Shown: positions 9,253-17,980 of the stretch, one piece after another
Position numbering within the stretch: the stretch's first letter is position 1
How the letters are laid out: each line of letters opens with the position of its first letter
NCBI GenBank assembly: GCA_031417555.1
Contig: JANOVV010000087.1
Span: forward strand, 1 to 64,000
DNA from: JADKIH01 sp031417555
Lineage (GTDB): Bacteria > Bacteroidota > Bacteroidia > AKYH767-A > 2013-40CM-41-45
DNA length: 64,000 bases
Direction of reading: 5' to 3'
Notes under the pieces: model-generated
The model's database searches: none
Told to the model about the DNA's origin: nothing
Seen by the model: only the letters and a program-made list of their open reading frames with translations
Program-made: the position numbers and the translations under genes

Positions 9253-10131
9253 TTACAAATTAAATCGATATACGATAGTGAAACGAATTCCGGAAACTGA
9301 AAGGAAAAAATCGTTGGTATCCTCTTCACTATATTCATATATTCGGAGTTCCCGCCAGAAATAGGCAATATTGAAAGCGAAAGCACCTTGGGTATATTGG
9401 TAGTTTAAAGCGGCATCGGCGGAATAATATTTTAAATACACCGGCCCACCTTCCTTAAAGAAACTTTTAAAAAGTGGAATATAAGTGCCACTTGCTTCTA
9501 TTGAGAGCATTGACTTTGCTGAGAGCTTTCGGTTTAAACGAACACCTAAAAAGGGATACGGCAATGCCTGGCGCTTGAATCCTTCAACCGGCTCGAAGCG
9601 AGGAGAGTTGGGTAAAATAGTCCCATCAATTTTAAATAATATTCTATCAAAGAGTAATCCAGCAAAAATTTCCGGATAAAACTTATGATAATTATTAAAA
9701 GACTTTTCAAAACGGAAACTTAGGCGGGTAAACTCAGTTCTATTAATTGAAATTCCATCTGATCCTTTGATCAAGGTGCCGTTGAAAAAAATATCATTTG
9801 GAAGAACAGAATGGCCTCTAAAGAAGTTGCGCTGAAACGAAAACGAGAGCAAAGAAGATTTGTTATTTAAAAGATAGGAAATAAATATTCCTGTACTTAA
9901 AAAATTCTTCATCCCAAGATGTTTTGTGAGCGAGAGTTTATCGCCTGAGTATTGAGCTTCTCTTACCAACACATAACCGCTAAAGTCAACTGCCTCACTT
10001 GCGATTAATCCAATACGCCATTTATTTTCAGAAGCAATAGAATCGGACGGAAAAGATGCGGCCGTAGAAAAGCATGCCTGTAGAATAATAATGGTAAATA
10101 GCGTGAGGATAGAAATTCTATTGAGAATCAT
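9253..10131 (-). CDS. Predicted outer-membrane beta-barrel protein
   Basis: A 292-aa protein. The N-terminal hydrophobic segment ends in LQACFSTAAS, so either ordinary signal cleavage after ASA-like residues or lipidation at Cys20 is possible. The remainder is made of amphipathic strands (ISYLLNNKSSLLSFSFQRNF, YHKFYPEIFAGLLFD, GVRLNRKLSAKS) and ends in FTIVYRFNL, an aromatic/hydrophobic terminal strand expected of an outer-membrane barrel. No family was recognised. A 16-bp perfect palindrome lies about 205 bp upstream. Confidence 0.65.
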   Translation of the reverse strand: MILNRISILTLFTIIILQACFSTAASFPSDSIASENKWRIGLIASEAVDFSGYVLVREAQYSGDKLSLTKHLGMKNFLSTGIFISYLLNNKSSLLSFSFQRNFFRGHSVLPNDIFFNGTLIKGSDGISINRTEFTRLSFRFEKSFNNYHKFYPEIFAGLLFDRILFKIDGTILPNSPRFEPVEGFKRQALPYPFLGVRLNRKLSAKSMLSIEASGTYIPLFKSFFKEGGPVYLKYYSADAALNYQYTQGAFAFNIAYFWRELRIYEYSEEDTNDFFLSVSGIRFTIVYRFNL

Positions 10132-10334
10132 GATGCATTATATTAATGATTAAAAAGTCAAGAGGATATTAGTACCAAGAAGTGTTATCAGCTAGCAATG
10201 TGTAGATTCTTTTTTGATGTTCCACATTGAGATCTTTTCAATATCGCAGAGAGGTAAATATCTTTTATGGGTATAGTTTTGAAAAGAACCGCCGCTTATT
10301 TTGTGAGCGCGATACATATAAGAATTTCATTTTA

Positions 10335-10350
10335 TCAGGATTAATCCTGA
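10335..10350. promoter_or_regulatory. Perfect 16-bp palindrome in a gene-free stretch
   Basis: TCAGGATTAATCCTGA is a perfect 16-base palindrome in the 374-bp stretch between the barrel gene (start 10131) and the end of the His-rich pair (10506). It could be an operator for the barrel gene, or chance. Nothing else is recognised in 10132-10505. Confidence 0.4.
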
Positions 10351-10505
10351 GTTGAGTTTAGCTCATCACATCATAAATAAACCTCACATCGAATTCTAAT
10401 TAATCGACAAATCCCATTAACTAAATTTCAACACTGTTATGCAGTATTTACAATCCAACACAGTGTGGGGAGGGCATTTAAATGTAAATGTACGTCCATA
10501 ATCCA

Positions 10506-11243
10506 TTATTTCAAGTGATATTTTTCCGTGTAAAATTTTATTAAATCCGTAGCCTTCTTCTGAAGTTTGGTTATCAGCTCAGACATGTATTCGCTTGTAG
10601 CTCGGTAAACCATCACTTCGTTAAAAAACTTATTCAATAAATCCTTGTCATGAGTAATTACGCCCATCTTTTCAGGTAAAACTCCATTTACATGAATGGA
10701 ATCCATTAATTCAGTAAAGGCAAAAACAGAGTTGCGGGTGAGTCTTACCTGGGTTGCTTTTACCTGCATAGATGTACTCTCCGCTTTTAATACATATCTC
10801 ATATACGCATCGTATTTAATAATGCGATTGGCATCTTCTTCTTTCAGCAAACGAAGTCCTCCTGCATTTTTCAGCTGCTCTAATGTTCTGTCTGTGTAAA
10901 TCAAATCCGGAAAACCTTGTGTTGCGAAATAAATATTTTTCATACACTCCGTTGGTTCTTGATTATGAAGGGTTGAATCATAACAAACATACAGATGGCT
11001 GAGAAGGGAATCTAATTTATGGTAGTAGCTTAAAGTACCGGAGAATCGTGCCGTATCTATTTTGAGATCCTCCACAAATGATTCAATATACTGCATACCT
11101 CTTTTGTGTTCGACAATATGTTCACGTTGGTTCTCCACAAAAAAACCTGCGGTTACCGCCATGAATAACATGAAAAACTCCCAGAGATAGGCTTTCCAGT
11201 TTTTCTTTCCATGCTCTGCATGGGAATGATGATGTACTTCCAT
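10506..11243 (-). CDS. Membrane-anchored protein with His-rich N-terminus (paralogue 2)
   Basis: A 245-aa protein starting MEVHHHSHAEHGKKNW, followed by one transmembrane segment at about residues 22-40 (LWEFFMLFMAVTAGFFVEN). The rest is a long helical, probably coiled, domain with KRGMQYIESFVEDLKIDTARF early and TLEQLKNAGGLRLL at about 117-130. It is clearly homologous to the gene just upstream (9 nt apart): same N-terminus, same WEF(F/L)MLF segment, same (T/D)xxLxQLKNAGGLRLL motif. This protein type is widespread in Bacteroidota and usually annotated as hypothetical. The clustered histidines before the membrane segment suggest metal binding, which is inference. Confidence 0.75.
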   Translation of the reverse strand: MEVHHHSHAEHGKKNWKAYLWEFFMLFMAVTAGFFVENQREHIVEHKRGMQYIESFVEDLKIDTARFSGTLSYYHKLDSLLSHLYVCYDSTLHNQEPTECMKNIYFATQGFPDLIYTDRTLEQLKNAGGLRLLKEEDANRIIKYDAYMRYVLKAESTSMQVKATQVRLTRNSVFAFTELMDSIHVNGVLPEKMGVITHDKDLLNKFFNEVMVYRATSEYMSELITKLQKKATDLIKFYTEKYHLK

Positions 11244-11252
11244 AGTTAAAAA

Positions 11253-11972
11253 TTAATCAAAGTGATATTTGTTACTAAAATAATTAATAAGTCCGTTGGC
11301 TTCACCGTATAATTGTTTCAAATCTCGCAGATGGGTGTTGGTAGAATTTGCATGTTCATTAAGCATTACAAAAAATTGATTGATTTTTTCGGGATCATTG
11401 GTTATAAAATACGAAATGGTTGAGTCTGCTTTTTTTAACTTAAGTTTTTTGTAATTTAAAATAGAATATAACAATTCCCTTATTCGGTATTGTCTTTCCT
11501 GGAAACCGGTTGTTTCAAACTTGAGAAAAGATCTGACCTGCTTGTCGTAATACAAGATACTGTCTGCATCTGCTTTACCCAGTAATCGAAGTCCTCCGGC
11601 ATTTTTTAATTGCAACAGTGTTTGATCAGCATTCACCATGTCGGGAAAGCCGCTGACCTTAATTATTAAATCACCAAGGCAGGGATTAAAACTTTGGCCT
11701 GACAAGGAGTCAAAACATTCGTCTCTTTTTGAAAAAGCTTTCAATTTATCTTTATAGATGACAATGAGTTCTGCAAATTCAGCAGAGTCAGTTTTCAGGT
11801 CATTATAAAATGAACGTATATATTGTATCCCTCTTGCCTTTTCAACCTGATGCTCTCTGAAATTTTCAGCCATAAAACCGGAAACCACAGCGAGGAATAA
11901 CATTAAAAACTCCCAGAAATAAGATTTCCAGTTTTTCATCCCTTCATAATGGCCATGATGATGTACTTCCAT
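11253..11972 (-). CDS. Membrane-anchored protein with His-rich N-terminus (paralogue 1)
   Basis: A 239-aa first gene of a two-gene operon made by tandem duplication. It starts MEVHHHGHYEGMKNW and has one membrane segment at about residues 18-37 (YFWEFLMLFLAVVSGFMAEN). Its helical domain begins KARGIQYIRSFYNDLKTDSAEF and contains LLQLKNAGGLRLLGKADADS. The C-terminus FSNKYHFD parallels FYTEKYHLK in the partner. Both have the same predicted topology, so a heteromeric complex is plausible. No catalytic motif is visible and the role is unknown. Confidence 0.75.
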   Translation of the reverse strand: MEVHHHGHYEGMKNWKSYFWEFLMLFLAVVSGFMAENFREHQVEKARGIQYIRSFYNDLKTDSAEFAELIVIYKDKLKAFSKRDECFDSLSGQSFNPCLGDLIIKVSGFPDMVNADQTLLQLKNAGGLRLLGKADADSILYYDKQVRSFLKFETTGFQERQYRIRELLYSILNYKKLKLKKADSTISYFITNDPEKINQFFVMLNEHANSTNTHLRDLKQLYGEANGLINYFSNKYHFD

Positions 11973-12097
11973 ATTTTCTTTTTTTTAATTTGGGTTAATA
12001 TTCTACGTCTCTTTGAGAGGAATAATCTTGAGTAGATAATTTTCAGATTGAGAATTTATCAGATTGTCTAAATTCTCTTCCTCTGTATTCCCCCTGC

Positions 12098-12212
12098 TGC
12101 GACGGACTTGTCAAACATTTGTTGCTGATTTTTTTCTCTCAAAGTTAAAAAACTTTTCTTTGCTTCGGCGCCTTCCTGCCTTGTGGCAGAGGTAGGAAAT
12201 AAGTAAGTCGCA
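12098..12212. repeat. MITE-like dispersed repeat, family 1, copy 1
   Basis: The ends are imperfect inverted repeats: TGCGACGGACTT (12098-12109) and AAGTAAGTCGCA (12201-12212), 10 of 12 matching. The interior contains GTCAAACATTTGT, CTCTCAAA and a GCCTTGTGGCAG-type hairpin. It fills most of the 303-bp gap between the His-rich pair and the glycosyltransferase gene. A very similar element is at 14539-14687 and diverged copies start at 21092, 24738 and 28119. Confidence 0.75.
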
Positions 12213-12275
12213 TCAGGATTTATGAAAGTTGATGAGTATAAAATAATTTTAATAATAATCTATCTGTTTATTTAA

Positions 12276-14207
12276 TTAATAATAATGTAAATTTAAATCA
12301 TCTATATAAAATGAATTTTTGCCTTTATTCCAAAAATAAAAATTGATATCGTATAAATTGCTTACTTCATTTGGATGTAAAGCTAGTTCTAATTGAACGA
12401 AATTCCATTCATTAAGTTTTATTGACTGATTTAAATTCAGGTAATGCCTTTCAATTTTTTTATCATTGTTTGTAATTTCTATTGTTGGAAATAAATCTTT
12501 AATTGACTCATGTGAGAAAAATTGGAATTGCACTTTAATCATTCTTAGTTCATTTGAATTTTTAAAATTATTTATATTTCTTGTAAAGACGGGGCCAAAT
12601 TCATTTTTAGAAGTATACCTAAGCGAATTATTTCCCAGGAAGGATTTCTCTTTTGATATCATTTCATTATCAAGTGAAGATGTGGGTTCAAAATCAAATA
12701 AATTAGAATTGTTATTTTTAAAATCTGAAAGTATTCCTAAATCTGTTACAATTTCAAGAGGCAGAAAAGGATTTACATCATGTTGGGAATTAATCTTCAT
12801 AAAAGCCCATGTTTCAAATGGAAGATTTTCATTATAATATTTAAAATGCTTTAAGGGGATAAATAATTTGTTTTCAAGTAGCAGACTTAAAGGTAAATTT
12901 CCTTCTTGCGGCGCATAGTGTGAATCCCAAATAATAATTGTGCTATCAGGTAAAGAGTTAATATCATCCGTATTTAATGACCATAACAACGTAGTTGTTT
13001 TTTCATTGAATGGGTCAATTTTTGTTATAATTGGTAGACATGGATTCATGTAACATACTTTATGGTTTTTAGGGAAAGAGTTTAACCAATCTCCGGTTAC
13101 GTTTAATACAGCTTGCTCGTTGTTAATATAAAATGAATAATACCATTGTTTAATTGGACCTCTTACGATAAAAAATAATATTATACAAATCGTGAGTGTT
13201 TCCAAATAGAAAAATTTTCTCAATGGCGTTACAGTGATTAAATTAATACCTCTTAATGAAAGTAGTGCCGCACTAGGAATAAGTGTTGTCATATACCGGA
13301 TCATTCCTAAATTATTTAACACTCCCGGCATCCAATAAAGTAAGCTATGCAAGAGAAGACAACCTAAAAAACTTCCTAGAATTAAAAATATTTCTTCGAA
13401 CAAAAAATCATTTACTATTTTCTTTTGGAGTAATTGAATAAATGAAAATAATAATCGGCAAATACCAATTACAAGAAGAATTGTATAAACTTTTCCCCAT
13501 ATTTCATCATAATGATTTACAAAATGGAGAAAACTACCTTTCATTCCAATGTAATTTTCATCAATTTTATAGTTATTTGTTATTATCCATAAAATATCAC
13601 CAAAATAAAAATATCCAATTATAGTATAAATGAGTGTAGCTGAAAATAGTAGAGGAATAGCCAGAAATTTTTTTCTAAAAAATAAAACTGAGGCTATTAA
13701 TGGTAAAACAATATATCCTTCTGGACGTACGAATGGAATAAAAGAAGCTGCAATTGCAGCTAGAATAAACTTTTTTTCATAGATAAGCCAAACGGAAAAA
13801 ATAAATATGCATCCAAAAAATATTTCCGTTAGCCCTGTATTAATTACAGCGAAATAAATTGGTGAAAAGAATATAAAAGCTGGCGCAGTCCAAGCATATT
13901 TGAAATTTAATTTAATTGCAATTTTGTAAACAAAGAAGGTAGTAAATACTGCGCAAATTCCCTGAAATATAATCATTCCTTTTAATCCGAATTGGGAAAA
14001 AGGTGAAGATATAAGTGTGAAAAAAGGTTTCCCCCAAAGGTCAAGAAGTAATTCAGGGTGTTTCCATGAAAAGTGTGAAATAAGGTAATGTTGAATTCCA
14101 TCGCCGGTATCAAAGTTGGCATTTAAAGAAATTGCTTTCCAAACAACTATAACAGATGCAATAACAAGAAAGAGGTAGAAAAGTATTTTTTCTGTTTTTG
14201 GGTTCAA
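12276..14207 (-). CDS. Integral membrane glycosyltransferase, GT-C / GT39-like
   Basis: A 643-aa protein with about ten hydrophobic segments in residues 8-350, then a 290-aa soluble C-terminal region. The first loop has NFDTGDGIQHY (D33, D36), the acidic pair expected between the first two membrane segments of GT-C fold enzymes that use polyprenyl-phosphate sugars (ArnT/PMT-like). Another typical piece is FVRPEGYIVLP near residue 162. The soluble part includes a carbohydrate-binding-like beta region near 500-643 (FYIDDLNLHYY at the end). Likely role: transfer of a sugar to a surface glycan, lipid or protein at the periplasmic face. It stands alone and the acceptor is unknown. The codons are very AT-rich. 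Confidence 0.7.
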   Translation of the reverse strand: MNPKTEKILFYLFLVIASVIVVWKAISLNANFDTGDGIQHYLISHFSWKHPELLLDLWGKPFFTLISSPFSQFGLKGMIIFQGICAVFTTFFVYKIAIKLNFKYAWTAPAFIFFSPIYFAVINTGLTEIFFGCIFIFSVWLIYEKKFILAAIAASFIPFVRPEGYIVLPLIASVLFFRKKFLAIPLLFSATLIYTIIGYFYFGDILWIITNNYKIDENYIGMKGSFLHFVNHYDEIWGKVYTILLVIGICRLLFSFIQLLQKKIVNDFLFEEIFLILGSFLGCLLLHSLLYWMPGVLNNLGMIRYMTTLIPSAALLSLRGINLITVTPLRKFFYLETLTICIILFFIVRGPIKQWYYSFYINNEQAVLNVTGDWLNSFPKNHKVCYMNPCLPIITKIDPFNEKTTTLLWSLNTDDINSLPDSTIIIWDSHYAPQEGNLPLSLLLENKLFIPLKHFKYYNENLPFETWAFMKINSQHDVNPFLPLEIVTDLGILSDFKNNNSNLFDFEPTSSLDNEMISKEKSFLGNNSLRYTSKNEFGPVFTRNINNFKNSNELRMIKVQFQFFSHESIKDLFPTIEITNNDKKIERHYLNLNQSIKLNEWNFVQLELALHPNEVSNLYDINFYFWNKGKNSFYIDDLNLHYY

Positions 14208-14538
14208 ACTAAAATTCGATTTTAAGTGGATTTAAAGATACAATAAAGCTTAACAGTTTCTAGCGATAAGAGAATTATAAAAATAAATGGTAGGTGGAAA
14301 GGGAAATTAAACTTTTAATATTACATTAAAAATTATTTACGTAATAATTGTTACGCTGAATAATAAATAATTTGTTCATCAAGTAGGTGGGATTATCCAC
14401 TCTCTAAGTATGCTGGCATTCCTTTCTCATTGCAAGCCGAGATAGGTAATTTGCTTTCATCAAACCAATTTTCTTTATCGAAATCGGAAGCATTAAACCA
14501 GAAAGTATTATCGTGAAGTAAAGGGTAAATACCCCTGC

Positions 14539-14687
14539 TGCGACGGACTTGTCAAACATTTGTCGTTAAATTTCATCTCTCAAAATTTAGAAAACTTTCC
14601 GATGCTTAGATGCCCGCGTGCCGCAAGGCAGGCAGGCGTCTAAGCGCTGTCGTGCTTTTGGCAAATGTAGGAAATAAGTATGTCGCA
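14539..14687. repeat. MITE-like dispersed repeat, family 1, copy 2
   Basis: Terminal inverted repeats TGCGACGGACTT (14539-14550) and AAGTATGTCGCA (14676-14687). The left 40 bases are nearly identical to copy 1. The interior carries a strong hairpin whose arms are CTTAGATGCC and GGCGTCTAAG near 14605-14643. It lies in the 636-bp gene-free stretch 14208-14843; nothing else is recognised there. Confidence 0.75.
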
Positions 14688-14843
14688 GAAGGTGTACGTT
14701 ACATCGGCTAAAAGGACTTGTAAATGTTAGTGTAATAAATTTTCATAATCTAAATTAGCGAAATAAAAACTCTCGATGAAAAGGGGATATCTAAAATTGA
14801 CGTACTGTATGTAACGATATGACCTTGTTCTCATGGCTGGCAC

Positions 14844-15665
14844 TCATATATTCCTCCTAGTATGGTTACTAATCATACCAAACAATGAATGCAAAACAGC
14901 TTTTATGGTTGTTGCTTTCTTCAACAGGCGGCCGATTTCATTCCATTGACAGAAATTAATCTTAACAGGATCATAGGAAGGCTCATCATCAGTCAATCCA
15001 TATCTCGGCTGTGTCACTTCCTTGCAATAGGTATTGAATATTTTGTCCCAAATAATTAAAACTCCTCCAAAATTTTTATTCAAGTACTCAGTATTGTATG
15101 AATGGTGAACGCGGTGACTCGATGGCGTGTTGATTATTTTTTCCAATACTCCCAGTTTACCAATGTATTTAGTGTGAAGAAGCGCCTGAAAGATCAGGCT
15201 CGTGCCGTCAACAATAAAAATACTGATTGCCGGAAAGCCTATCCAGTAAAAAAATGACCAGTAAATTAACCTATAAAATCCTTCTACGATCGATTCCCTT
15301 ATTCCGACAGTCAGATTAAAGTTGTTAGAAGAATGATGAACTACATGCGATGCCCAGAAAATTCTACTACCATGCGCCAGACGGTGATACCAATATGCAG
15401 CAAAATCCATAATAAGAAATAGGATCATTGTTAAAGGAAAAGACATAGGAATTTCAGCCAGCAAATTATGAGGATTGTTATCCGACTGATCTAAAAAAAA
15501 CGTCTTCGTTGTAAGAGAAATCGATAGTGAGACCAGGCTTAGAAACATGCACATCCACCAATCTTTCTTTTCTGAATCAGTCAATCCATTCTTAATTCTG
15601 ACTACAGTCTCAAGTAAAATCATTGTTGCAAGTAATGCGATTGAATAATTTTGAAATGCTTCCAT
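14844..15665 (-). CDS. Sterol desaturase / fatty acid hydroxylase family protein
   Basis: A 273-aa integral membrane di-iron enzyme. Histidine clusters follow the family pattern: HRLAH (H94, H98), HVVHH (H107, H110, H111) and HRVHH near residue 184. Four to five hydrophobic segments flank them. Family members hydroxylate or desaturate lipids (sterol C4/C5 oxidases, carotenoid and fatty acid hydroxylases, ether-lipid monooxygenase). The substrate here cannot be assigned; in Bacteroidota a membrane lipid or carotenoid is more likely than a sterol. Monocistronic, with no lipid gene next to it. Confidence 0.88.
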   Translation of the reverse strand: MEAFQNYSIALLATMILLETVVRIKNGLTDSEKKDWWMCMFLSLVSLSISLTTKTFFLDQSDNNPHNLLAEIPMSFPLTMILFLIMDFAAYWYHRLAHGSRIFWASHVVHHSSNNFNLTVGIRESIVEGFYRLIYWSFFYWIGFPAISIFIVDGTSLIFQALLHTKYIGKLGVLEKIINTPSSHRVHHSYNTEYLNKNFGGVLIIWDKIFNTYCKEVTQPRYGLTDDEPSYDPVKINFCQWNEIGRLLKKATTIKAVLHSLFGMISNHTRRNI

Positions 15666-15988
15666 TTTTTTTAGAAGTAAAACTATTTTGTAGGATGAAG
15701 GATAAAAAATTGAAAACGTAATTCTAAATTTTTAAAATGGCAGGTTGCATCAATTCATTGATTTTTCTAAGAGGTTTTAGCAATAATTAATAATCATCGA
15801 AAATGTATTCACAGGGAAAAAACAATTTAAAGAAAGAATATTTATTCCCCTCTCCAAGGCTAATTTATTTTAAAGTCAATTTGCAGGAATCAATAATTAA
15901 AATTCCCGACCTTTGTTTTTTAGTAAATATTGCTGAAATAAAAAATACAAAGTGATAAAGTCAATTTTACCCTGCTTTTGATTAAGTA

Positions 15989-15996
15989 TAAATTTG
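15989..15996 (+). promoter_or_regulatory. Candidate -7 promoter element for the 5'-nucleotidase gene
   Basis: TAAATTTG fits the Bacteroidota -7 consensus TAnnTTTG and lies 28 bp before the ATG at 16024. The expected -33 TTTG is only matched as TTTT near 15964-15967. Moderate support. The rest of 15666-15988 has no gene. Confidence 0.45.
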
Positions 15997-16023
15997 TTTT
16001 CATAAATCTTAAAATCAAAAACC

Positions 16024-17880
16024 ATGAAAACAATTAATCTATTTTTGATCTTTTTGCTGACAACTCTCTTAGTCAACGGAACGACAATCACTATTGTTCA
16101 TGTGAATGATACGCATTCACATCTTGATGCTCACGGCGAGAAAGATCATGAATTGAATGGTAAGGAAGGAGGCATTGCAAAGGCTGCAACTATAATAAAC
16201 GGTTTGCGTGCAACGGAACCGAATGTATTGCTCCTTCATGCCGGAGATCTGTTCCAAGGTGATCCAATGTTCAATAAATTTTTTGGAGTACCGGAGCTAC
16301 AGATGATGAAACAACTGGGATTTGACGCCATGGCAGTGGGAAATCATGAATTCGACCTTGGCCCGGGAGTCTTGCATGATGCACTATTGGCAGGATTCGT
16401 TCATGGAAGCTTCCCGGTTTTGTCGGCGAATCTCGACATGTCGGCGTTTCCATCTCTGCAGAATTTTGTCCTCCCTTCTATAATTAAAAATGTGGGCGGC
16501 GTTAAAGTAGGAATTTTCGGAATGACTGTTCCCGACAATCCAACGAACATTCCTTTTCCTGTTGTTGTTAAAAACAACATTGTAAACATTGCACAGCAGG
16601 CAGTTAATGATCTAAGGAATAACGGCGCACAGGTGGTGATCTGTCTGTCGCATCTCGGAATCAATAACGATAGCATTATGATTTCCGGTACTAACGGAAT
16701 CGATTTGGTAATCGGCGGACACGATCATCTAATCTTCTATACGCCACGCGGAATAAATAATTTAACAGGGAACAATGTGCCTATATTTCAGGCTGGCGCA
16801 CACTATAAAAATATCGGTGAAGTTCATTTTAGTTTTACGAATAATGTTGTGAGCATTCTCGATTCGCGAATTATCCCGGTCGATGCTTCGGTTATTCCTG
16901 ACCCTGCCGTGAAGTCTGTTGTTGATCAATTGAAAGTCGGTGTTGTAAATCAATTTGGCGACATATATCATAATGTCCTCTCAAAAACAAACCACGACAT
17001 TTCGAAGACTCCCGACAGGAATCATCATTGGAAAGACACACCCATCGGCAACCTTATTACGGATGCATTCAAAAATAAATATCATACAAAGATTGCCATC
17101 ACTCCGCTCGGGCTTATCTCCGAAAAACTATACGATGGCAAGATTACGGAAGCCGATGTATTTCGGGCTGTGAGTTATGGATTCGATCCGCCTACGGCAA
17201 AAGGTTTCCAAATGGCAACGTTCGACGTTACAGGAATGGAATTGCTGAAGGCAATGGAATTTGGCTTGTCACAGCTTGGAGTGAGCGAAGATTTTTTCTT
17301 GCAGTTCAGCGGGATGAAATTCGAATATGATCCGAAACAACCTGTTGGACAAAGAGTGATAATTTCTTCTGTCCGCATCCGTCATAAGAGGTTATCACTG
17401 GCGAAGGTTTATTCTGTTTCCGTTAACAGCGGAGTAGCGGGACTTATTCCGCTTGCAGGAGTGAATGCGACTAACATTGTAATCAGGCCCGAATTTGAAT
17501 ATGATGTTGTATCCAATTATATTTCGCGAAGCAGGAATATTTCATATCATTCGGAAGGGAGGATCAAGGAATTGCATTGTCATCCGCTACGATTGACAAA
17601 AGAAGAAGTAGTTTCTGAAAATTTAGAAAGCGAAAACGTTTATCCAAATCCGTTTAATGAGCGGATAAATTTTAGAATCAATTCTAAAACGGAAAAACAT
17701 GTTTCTTTTGTTCTTTACAATCAGTTAGGAGAACAGGTTTATTCGGTGAGCAAAGAAATTATTCCTGAAGGTGAATCCATGATTGAAATAAATACAGGAT
17801 CGTTGAAGTCTGGAATTTATTATTACAGGATTATTGAAGGAACCCGAGTTGTGACGGGAAGAGTGGTTTGCGTTCATTGA
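16024..17880 (+). CDS. Secreted 5'-nucleotidase / metallophosphatase with T9SS sorting domain
   Basis: A 618-aa protein. Signal peptide 1-20. Residues about 20-285 are a calcineurin-like metallophosphatase with all the usual metal-site motifs in order: VNDTHSH, HAGDLFQGD, AVGNHEFD, CLSHLG and GGHDH. Residues about 310-500 are the 5'-nucleotidase C-terminal domain that binds the base. The last 75 residues are a T9SS type A sorting domain (NVYPNPFNERINF, YNQLGEQVY, SGIYYYRI). The enzyme should therefore release phosphate and nucleosides from nucleotides at the cell surface, whereas UshA proteins of other phyla are periplasmic. Monocistronic, convergent with an XRE regulator gene. Confidence 0.9.
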   Translation: MKTINLFLIFLLTTLLVNGTTITIVHVNDTHSHLDAHGEKDHELNGKEGGIAKAATIINGLRATEPNVLLLHAGDLFQGDPMFNKFFGVPELQMMKQLGFDAMAVGNHEFDLGPGVLHDALLAGFVHGSFPVLSANLDMSAFPSLQNFVLPSIIKNVGGVKVGIFGMTVPDNPTNIPFPVVVKNNIVNIAQQAVNDLRNNGAQVVICLSHLGINNDSIMISGTNGIDLVIGGHDHLIFYTPRGINNLTGNNVPIFQAGAHYKNIGEVHFSFTNNVVSILDSRIIPVDASVIPDPAVKSVVDQLKVGVVNQFGDIYHNVLSKTNHDISKTPDRNHHWKDTPIGNLITDAFKNKYHTKIAITPLGLISEKLYDGKITEADVFRAVSYGFDPPTAKGFQMATFDVTGMELLKAMEFGLSQLGVSEDFFLQFSGMKFEYDPKQPVGQRVIISSVRIRHKRLSLAKVYSVSVNSGVAGLIPLAGVNATNIVIRPEFEYDVVSNYISRSRNISYHSEGRIKELHCHPLRLTKEEVVSENLESENVYPNPFNERINFRINSKTEKHVSFVLYNQLGEQVYSVSKEIIPEGESMIEINTGSLKSGIYYYRIIEGTRVVTGRVVCVH

Positions 17881-17980
17881 TTCTTCCGATTGCAGGTTTC
17901 AGGATGGGTTATAGAATATTGCCCCGGCACGTTCTAAGACGGAATTAATTGTCTGAGGAAATTGCTCCCAGTACCGATAC

